Source of the DNA: Ignelater luminosus | Lineage: Eukaryota; Arthropoda; Insecta; Coleoptera; Elateridae | Length of the DNA: 64,000 bases | Direction of reading: 5' to 3' | NCBI GenBank assembly: GCA_011009095.1 | Contig: VTPC01090564.1 | Coordinates: 1-64,000 of the forward strand | In this document: one piece after another, positions 55,761-64,000 of the stretch | Numbering within the stretch: position 1 is the first letter of the stretch | Layout of the letters: each line of letters starts with the position of its first letter | The notes under the pieces: generated by a model | The model's database searches: none | Seen by the model: the letters and a program-made list of their open reading frames with translations, nothing else | What the model was told of the DNA's origin: nothing | Position numbers and translations under genes: made by a program

Positions 55761-58700
55761 CTTTCTTCTCAATAGCATTGTCTTTATCATTTGGAAGTAT
55801 AGTAAATGGTTTGGAGGTTTTTCAACAAACATCTCGTTGCACTTATGACGTCTTCTATATTAATTTTATTAGGTATCGCAGCAAACTTTCAGGTTTTTGA
55901 TGCTACAGATGCTTCAGATCCAAAAAGTGTTTGAGTTTGAATATTTTATGCAGAATGTCCCTGGATGATCAATAGGTTGGGGCGGGGATAGTATCAAGAA
56001 GTAAATGCACTTTGTTAGATAAAATTATTCCGAAAACATACAGAAAGTCTCAGCTCAATAGCTTATTTTATTTTCAAGATATTAAAAAACAAGAAATTTC
56101 CATTAAACTTTATATAAACAATGCGAGCTTGCGAAATATTGCTTATTTCTAAACACTCTGTATGTTAACTACCTGACTAGTATCAGATGGCTAAATAATA
56201 AGTATTGCCAACTATTTCTGTATTCAAAATTTTTAATAATCCCATTCCGTCGGTCTCTGAGCACATTCTAGTAAAACTTTCAATTTTGATGATTCAAAAA
56301 ATTATTTTTAGGTGGTTACAAGAATATTTATAGCGGTTATAATCAAATTATATTCAGAAATGTTTCTGCCTATTTAAAATAATACCAGTTAGAAATTTTA
56401 TTCAATATGTGAACGCCGTATTAGAATAATAGGATCTAATTTCCAGAAATTCCAGACCTGGCGAAAAGTAGATATGGAGAAATAGATACATAAAATAAAT
56501 AAGAAATAATAAAAACAATGCAATGTGTCGAGAAATAAGCCCGTAAGCTACTTATACAAAATAAACGAAAAATCGGATACGTGTTCAGATACAAATACTG
56601 AGAAGGACCACGCAAGATGCCATTTCACATCAAGTAGAAGCTCGCTCTCTGATTACCATCAGATACCCAGCTTACTATCAGCTCACTAACAGTGGTTTCT
56701 CGAAGCTCGCAGAAGCTTATTTCTAACACTGTTGCTGAGAACCCGATTCTACTAATTCTTTCTTATACTAACAGGGAGGATTTTGGTATTCAGGCATGGA
56801 CACTGTGTTTACCTGACGTATTCACATTATAGTACCGCATGAAATTCAGTATGAGATTTTATAGCTTTAATAATATTACACCAATTGAATAACAGAGTTC
56901 TCTAAAGTATTCTTGTAAATTTGTGTTTTGTTTTATGTACGTACATAATTATAAACATTTGATTACAAACATTATTTAATTTCGACAGACGTACTAGTTG
57001 GCAATCTGGAGACTTACATATTTAGATGTAAATTACCAGTGAAGGCTCAATATGAATCTAATTTAAATTGAGTTTAATAAATAATCTATGGTTACATGAT
57101 TTATTAATATTCTCTTCGATTCTTCAGACATTATAAAATTATTGCAATTATAAGTCTGAACTATCAAGTATTATCGCGAGAAACTACAGACCGTTTGTAA
57201 ATAAATTGCTACACGGTGAGTCCAGAAAGTATTGAAACAACATCCTGAAATAAATTTGAACTAACTTGTCATAAGTAAAACTGTTTCATCAAGTCTTCAA
57301 ACTTTAAACCCTTTGTTAGTATTTATTTACAGTAGCCTGAACACTACTCATTCAATTTAGTTAAAATTTAGATTGTTTATGTCTTGAAGTTTGACAAACA
57401 AAATGGAGTTACTTGTTCTTTGACCTTAAAAACTCATAAATGTCAAATTCTAGATAAGTCGAGTGGTTTTAACTTTGTCATTTTTTTCTCTGAACTAGGA
57501 GACGTTTTCCTGAATAACAAATAGTGGCAAAGTACTTTTGACATGTGTTTTGCAAAGAAATCAAATTCGTAAAAATGGGTAGTTCCGAGCAATCTGTTGT
57601 TAAAACAGGAAACTGGTCTTAACACTTCACTCAATCAGCAAAGAATGGAAAACAAGTTTGGGTTTACTCAAATATGATCAGGCGTATTTGGGAAAAAAAA
57701 CATTCTGATAATATTGACATTCCTGTGCAAACAATGCTTAGAATCGTTACCTTTTGACATCTGAAAAAAACATTGTCACCATAACTTTGTTTAAATTCCT
57801 TTAAGTTGGTACCTATTATATTAAATTGATTGACCAATAATGTTGACAAGTTTTGTAATTGTCAAATGCCGGTTTTTGAGTTTCTATAGTATAAACTGTC
57901 TCACTTGCAATCTTTCTTTAATATGAAAAGGTAAAGTTTGAAGAAATTAACAATAGATGCCTTATCAAAAAAAACCCTGAGAAAGATTGATCTAGAGTTT
58001 ATGAGCAAAGAATTCTTGACTTCTGAATTTGGCCTTTTAAGTAGATAACTAAACTATAAAAACGCAAAGCATATCAATAGACTAGACTAGACTAGAGAAT
58101 CCATAGCAAACCCAAAAAGAATATTATTCTAACGATTTTGGCGTATCTAATACTGACAGGTAAACTAGTCAACTTTACCTTGAAACATAAACAAGCCATA
58201 AGTAATTAAGATGTTATCAAGAACCGCTAAATAAATATATTTTCTTAAGGTATACAGAGTAGAATTGAGTATAAATTTATGAACATTTCGAAAGTCTCAA
58301 AACAAGCCAAAACGATCTGTAATCGGAGGATACCGTCGTTGTTTGTAAGAACGCAAAAACATGCTAGTGGGAAAAGTTGCACAAAATGATTGTACTTTCC
58401 AAAATTATTCCGTAAAAGAACGACACAATTTGAATCTTTCTAAGTGAAGCATCCTGTATATTTCGCAATTTATTTTTGATACAATAGCAATTATAGGAGG
58501 TTTAAACCAAACAGTTTTGGTGTAAGTAAACTCTTTTTGTAAGACCTCATTAAATCTAATGTGTCGCCCAAACTTTTCACATCTTACGTTGCAAAATTTT
58601 TAATTATTAATTATTTAACTGACAAGACATTACTTTCTAGTGCAATGGGATGATTAAATATATTTTTTGCAAGTACTCATTTTTACTTTTGTTTACAACA

Positions 58701-60659
58701 TCATGTAGTATCCTTTACTACAAATTTCAAAATGAAAACTGAAAAGTTGCAAAGTAATTTGGTGCAATAGGCCCCCAACTAATAAACGTTTTGAAAACCT
58801 TGTATTTGTAGATTTTAATCTCTAATCTTTAAAGATGATATTTAGAATTTTAACGACACCATCCCTATTATACAGGATGATTGAGAAACGCAAAGCTTAA
58901 TTCATTTTATCTGATTTTTGTAAATAGGACACCCTGTATACGTTAATATTTTCTTATTCTATATTTACTGCTTACTGGAATTTAGTAACTTCATAATTAC
59001 ACGACTTTTAGTGTTTGATTTTAGAGATGATTAGTGGGATTTATCCATAATGGTTTCTTCTGCAAAACGATCGCAAAATGTAAAAAATTTGTCTATTTTC
59101 TTATTTCCTAAAGACTGATGGTCGTAGTTGTACGGCATTATAAGATCTACACTTTTCAACTTTGGCGTTATTCAGTTATTTGTTGTGAAATATCTTCAAA
59201 TTTTTGAATTGGCCTTGGTATACTTAACAAAACTTAGAAGAAGAAGAACATAGAACGTCCTTGGTATCATAAATGACAGATCACAGAGTGCTTTACTGAA
59301 GAAAAAATTGAATAAATTATATTCTGTCTTCTCGGTCGCCCTGTATAAATAAATACTAGAGCCATTTATTCGCGGACATCAGCTTTGGACGTGCGTACTA
59401 GAGTATTGGTAGCACTAAACTTATGTGTTACTGACAGTTATCAGTTCCCAGAAAGGTAAAACGTTAATTCTGCGATAAGTCAACTACCTGTTAATAGAGA
59501 AACTTTCAGGAAATCGAAAAAAATAAAGCGAGTTTGCCCACCTCCATACTTTTCCTGAAGTCATTGACTGCGTAAGCATATTGCAACAAATATTTCAGCT
59601 ATTGATATTAATAACTGCAGGTAGATTTACAGCACTAGCAGACGTGAGTTTAGAGTTTGTTAAATGCAAGTAAAAAGTTTTTAGTCGACGTAGCAGGTTA
59701 CAACACAATTTCTGAACAGCTGGGCTGATCTTCAGAAAAGTCTGTTAATTGTGATTCTATAGTATTCGGGTGGCACTCTGCTGGAGCGGCACTGGTTAGG
59801 CTAGCAATTCACTCCTGACCATAAATAACCTAGCTATGCCTCTTAATAACTGCACTTCTCTTAATTTTTACAGCCTTTTACATATTGTCACGTCTAGATT
59901 TAACTATAGTAGTAATATGTGAAGAGTAATAATGAAAAAACAACATTTTGTCAAGCTTTTCAATCTTTCATGGACCTTGGAATGGAGTTTAAACTATTAG
60001 CAGCTTTGTCCATAATTTCTGAGCATTGCTCTGGGTAAAATTTTACTAAATTTACCTTTTTGGGTTTCCGTAAACACCACAAAAATGTTTTGGTCCATGC
60101 TAAGCTTCTTTGTAATTTTTTGTGGCACGAACAGTGCGTGACATTTAATAATAATTAAAGGGGGTGTTGCCACTGTCACATTTAGATCACTCTACATTTT
60201 GCCTGTTTGAATTCTGTTCCTATTTCAAGAATATACAAAATGCGAGACCAATCAAAATTTAACGCTCTAAATTATTAGTCCACTAAATGCTTGGTGAAGC
60301 AATCAAAATAAATTCTTTGTTATTTCAAGAGCCTAAAACTGCAAATATATAAAATTGAGTACGCTGCTCTTGATTTGAACAAAGAAACTTTATTCTTGTG
60401 ATGTCCATATACAGAATGCTTCAAATCAACCTTGATATTTACAGGATAAATTTGTCATGATGAGAAATGTTTTGCTCAATTCTGGTTTGTTTAGGAACTT
60501 ATTGATATTCAGAATTTAGCAGAATAGAATTCTACGTCTTTCTAATAACACGACTGGTACAACTTGATTAAAAAAGTTTGTAGTTTGATGAGTAACTTGG
60601 TTTGCATACTCAGAGAAAACGAATCTTCTATGGTTACAAGTCATTCTGACAGTTGTGTG
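55761..60659. other. Spacer with small repeats
   Basis: No gene is supported. 56590-56760 is richer in GC but has no open frame or motif. A 5 bp tandem, GACTA, is repeated at about 58079-58095. A 70 bp facing pair of the dispersed motif lies at 58871-58940 and single copies at 58447, 59337 and 60411. Confidence 0.4.
58871..58940. repeat. Facing pair of the TATACAGGGTG motif
   Basis: TATACAGGATGATTGAG at the left and GGACACCCTGTATAC at the right, with only about 40 bases between. This is the same arrangement as 43277-43340. Confidence 0.5.
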
Positions 60660-61140
60660 ATAGTGACAGTCAAAATGGATAAAATTGGAATTTGTGGTGT
60701 AATTCTTTTTTAGAAGGGAAAACTGCAAGGAAAATCTTGCCTAGATTGGGTGACTCAAGTTCTTCCTAAGAAACTGTTCAATTTTATGTAAACGAATTCA
60801 TGCGTGGCAGAACAAGAATTGAAGATGCACCACGTTTTGGAGGTTTGAAGTTCATGATATAATTTTAATCAAACGAGTTAGTAGAGGCCAGAATGAAATA
60901 TGAAACAAAACATCAATCAAACGTTTGCAAGTGTTTAAGAAAAATTCAATAAATTTTTTGGGGCGTTTTATGACCATGGACGAAAGTTGGATTCGCCACT
61001 ATATACCGGAAACGAAACAATAATTCAAACAGTAAACTGCACTAAGTGAACCGACTCCGAAAAGCATTACTAAAGAATACTGCGCAGCACTTTGAAGAGA
61101 ATAGTTAAAGAATCTTGCTGGCTGAACAAAATTCTGGGTC
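60660..61140 (+). mobile_element. Old mariner fossil
   Basis: Plus strand: MDKIGICGVILF at 60675, then in another frame EGKTARKILPRLGDSSSS, stop, ETVQFYVNEFMRGRTRIEDA (about 60712-60830), then after a deletion MTMDESWIRHYIPETKQ, stop (about 60970-61022) and EPTPKSITKEY. This gives the mariner HTH, the GRTRIED linker and the first catalytic Asp box (DESWIRHY). The second HTH is deleted and nothing after the PAPKK-like region remains. It is far more decayed than the copies at 10236 and 29704, so it belongs to an older wave. Confidence 0.75.
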
Positions 61141-61153
61141 AAACGAAGAGGTG

Positions 61154-61338
61154 ATACAGAGTGTTAAACAAACATTTTTAAGTGTCTCGAAGAAAAAAAA
61201 ATAAAGTAAAAACTCAAATTGTTGTCTTTAATATCAAACCACCTTCTATCTATTTAAATCAGAATTACATAATTTGGTTATAAAAAGCGATTGAATTGTA
61301 ATATTATCATTCGTTTTTATAAACGGGACACCCTGTAT
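61154..61338. mobile_element. 185 bp MITE-like unit
   Basis: ATACAGAGTGTTAAAC at the left pairs with GTTTATAAACGGGACACCCTGTAT-type sequence at the right (core ACACCCTGTAT at 61328-61338). The interior is AT-rich and non-coding. It starts right after the mariner fossil, and uses the dispersed TATACAGGGTG motif as its ends. Confidence 0.45.
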
Positions 61339-63332
61339 CTTCATTATATTTGAAATACGTTCAAATCTGGTTTTTAATTGACAGCTATTATTATATACTT
61401 CAGTTAATACTATATTAGGTAATATAGGGTGCATGTTACATAGGATTGTTCGTTCAATTGCCTACAGATTGTAAAAACGGAACCAAGTGAATGGCAAAAT
61501 GTGTAAAAAGCTTGTTGAAATTCTTCTAATCTAACGAAAAGACTTTTTAAGACGAATTAATGTCTACACTTTAAAGGAATTAAATTTAGATTGTAAATTA
61601 AGATATGATGTAATAGAGATACCATTTTTAAACTTCGCATGGAAAATTGTTATATCTACCTACGTAACTAATAAAAAAGAATTTCATGTATTAAAAGCAT
61701 TTTTTATCCGGGGAATGTTGGTTTTTCATTATTCTTTCTTAATTATATTTCTTCTTGAAAATCTGATACTTTCTAATTCTAACAAGCCTTATTACAGAAC
61801 GAAAGATGGGTTTCTAAAGTAATAATCAAAACATACAGTGTTGTTCAAATGATAACATGTATAACAACCATATCAAAGTTCAAAAGTGTGCATTTTGAGT
61901 ACAATATGAAATTTATTGATAAAGCCCGCTCTTCTTATTCCTAAACTATATTAAATGGATTTAAAACTTGTAGTAAAATAAATTATAGAAAATATATTTT
62001 ATGTGTTGAAGATTAAAACTTTACTGAAACTAGTGAAATGTTATATTGAATTTCTCGTTGTTGCGTTATTTAGTAATAAATCAATGCAGAACTTGACAAA
62101 ATCTAATTAAATCAAAGTCCGTCTAGAATTTGTTTCTATCAGGCTGTTTTAGTCCCCTGGGTTAATTGAAATATACTTTAATTCGAGACCAGTATACAAA
62201 CTAAAACCTTTTTAGTATGACTACTTGTGTTACCGTTTTCCTTATCCTTCTGGATTATCGGATTTATCTCGTTATAAAGGCTGTAGGTTAGCCCTAAAAA
62301 ACGGTTTGCATCCTGATAATTAACCCTTTTAATAGGATTTATTAATTTATTTACATCCCCAAATTGCTGTAATGCTGTCCCTCAGTTCGAAAGTTCAAAC
62401 CGGCACTTGTTTATTGAATTAAGTCTTTATTCTATTCTCGTTATAAAAAGAAGTATTTAGGTTGTTTTATTCAAAATGCGATACTAAGCTTTTATATTTT
62501 TTTCAAAGCATAAATACGTTTGTAATATACCTTAGATTGAATTTGATAATTTTAAATGTCAGCAACGATATCACTGAAAAACCAAGAGGAATAAAGATAA
62601 GACTTATAATATTATCTTTTCTGAAGTTCCAGCATTTTTTTTTAAATTCATAACACTGCTGGTAAAATTGCACGAAATGCTATTATATAAAAAAGAAGTT
62701 AAACCACGAGACGAGTGGTGCAAAACGTAGTATGCAATTATTATTAACTTTAAAGCACAAATAACACGTCAACAGATCAAGAGTTGATGTTGCAGGGATG
62801 TTAAACTATATATCCACCTTCGTGTTAATAACCACGCTGTGCACTTCAACAGTCAAATAATTGGTTTACTTAAACAAAAACACGTTCTATGATCGGCCGC
62901 GAATAAAATAGCCGATGGCGCAGAGCAGTCAAGAATAGAATCCCTCAATATTGTTCGTTAACAAAATGTCATTATACAGCTTTACTGCTTGTAATTATTC
63001 ATTTCGAATATCGAATTTTAAAAAGTTGCACTCAAAACTGTATAGCGCGACCTAATTTTCAGTTGCCACCTGCGTTTAATGCACTTCGTTAGCAAAACGA
63101 CGTGTTCTTAGTCTTTCATTAATTATTTAAAATTGAATCTCTAGAAAACTGCCGCGTCATGGCACATTAAAAACAAGTATATTTCTAATTTGTTAAAAAC
63201 GAGAGTAGCGAAAATTTTGTATTAAACGTAATTTCGATGTTTACAAATAAAATTAATAATTACACGAGATGTAAGGTGGATAAAATTATAAACAAAGACG
63301 TTTATAACGATTTTTGTTTACTTACTTGAGTA
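61339..63332. other. AT-rich spacer
   Basis: No coding region seen. A short GC-richer island is at about 62890-62940 (GATCGGCCGCG, GCCGATGGCGCAGAG). Confidence 0.45.
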
Positions 63333-63527
63333 GTTTAAGTTTAAACTGGACGAAAACACAAGTTCTATCTAACACTGCATTGTCAATACTATTTTATTTT
63401 CTGAAGAAAAAGTTTCTTATTTACACCTAGGTTTAAGTTTAAACTGGACGAAAACACAAGTCTATCTAACACTGCACTGTCAATACTATTTTATTGTCTG
63501 AACAAAAAGTTTCTTATTTACACATAG
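63333..63527 (+). repeat. 98 bp tandem duplication
   Basis: 63333-63430 is repeated at 63431-63527. Both start GTTTAAGTTTAAACTGGACG and end TTACACCTAG or TTACACATAG. The copies differ by about four substitutions and one deleted base, so the duplication is fairly recent. Each unit contains the palindrome-like AAGTTTAAACT. Nothing coding is inside. Confidence 0.92.
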
Positions 63528-64000
63528 GTAGATAGGATAAAAGCACCAATACTCTGCCACATAAACAATATTTGAAGTTCAAACTTGTTTAAATTTAAAA
63601 CGAAATAATATTTATCAATGAAACTTTCTGTGTAGTTATGCTTATTTAAATGGTATACATACTCAATCGTCAAAAGTCATAAAACGTTTAGTTTTATATT
63701 AGAAAAAAAAAATAATTCATCAAAACCGGCAGTTTGTCCCCATAAGCCGCCGCTCTTTACTAGAAATCCGCCGCCGGGATCCTAATAGCAGTCCTTTAAA
63801 GAAACAAAGCTATAAACGTGAGGAATGATTATATACGAGTTCTTGGAAGCTTTATTCGGATCACATTATGGCAAATTAAATCTTTTTGGCGATATCTTCA
63901 TTACTTGGCATAAGCATAAAATAATTTAACAATTTTATGCCTCTCTTACATTTGCTCCTAAACGATTTATTGAAACGAAAAGAATTTATTAAAAAAAAGC
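63528..64000. other. Spacer to the window end
   Basis: No gene seen. A GC-rich patch, CCGCCGCTC and CCGCCGCCGGG, is at about 63746-63778 and may belong to a regulatory region of a gene beyond the window. Confidence 0.4.

Noticed and set aside
57220-57880. Possible transposon starting at GTGAGTCCAGAAAGTATTG
   Set aside because: The minus- and plus-strand frames show no transposase motif and no inverted partner end was found.

Overview
The window is AT-rich and reads as a stretch of insect chromosome. It has small intron-split genes for secreted proteins: a retinin-domain cuticle protein, an MBF2-family protein and an unrecognised secreted protein. These sit in long non-coding spacers crowded with decayed transposons. 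Family content (MBF2, retinin-type cuticle protein, many mariners, piggyBac, Penelope, RTE-type LINEs) fits Insecta; a beetle is a guess, not a demonstration. There is one assembly gap of 10 N inside an AT microsatellite.

Layout. 1-3733: a long-terminal-inverted-repeat element with no coding capacity. 5338-5730: remains of a Tc1/mariner-superfamily transposase of the DD41D-like sort. 7719-9540: a decayed piggyBac. 10236-11060: a 3'-truncated mariner. 12735-13530: a Penelope-like RT fossil. 14934-18214: a candidate 3.3 kb element with GGTTAACC inverted ends and TTCAC/TTCAT arrays, carrying a nested 837 bp piggyBac derivative bounded by TTAA. 18660-18910: a cysteine-rich transposon-protein tail. 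21895-25375: a Tc1-like N-terminus and two LINE fossils, one with an AT microsatellite inside its RNase H domain. 27627-28273: the cuticle protein gene. 29704-31023: a nearly whole mariner with near-identical 31 bp inverted repeats. 31340-32800: a GC-richer stretch that may be an LTR-element remnant. 35940-37050: a possible promoter and first exons of a host gene. 38395-38620: a LINE tail. 39245-41761: the MBF2 gene and the unknown secreted gene, convergent and about 330 bp apart. 46000-48000: an RTE-like LINE split by a solo LTR. 55100-55760: a second Penelope fossil. 60660-61140: an old mariner followed by a small inverted-repeat element. 63333-63527: a 98 bp tandem duplication.

The host genes show no operon-like logic. 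All three products carry signal peptides and would act outside the cell, in cuticle or haemolymph/secretions. The rest of the window is mainly transposon archaeology: at least five Tc1/mariner-superfamily copies, two piggyBac copies, two Penelopes, four or more LINE fragments, and a dispersed short family with the core TATACAGGGTGTCC. No tRNA, rRNA, CRISPR array or bacterial-type feature was seen.
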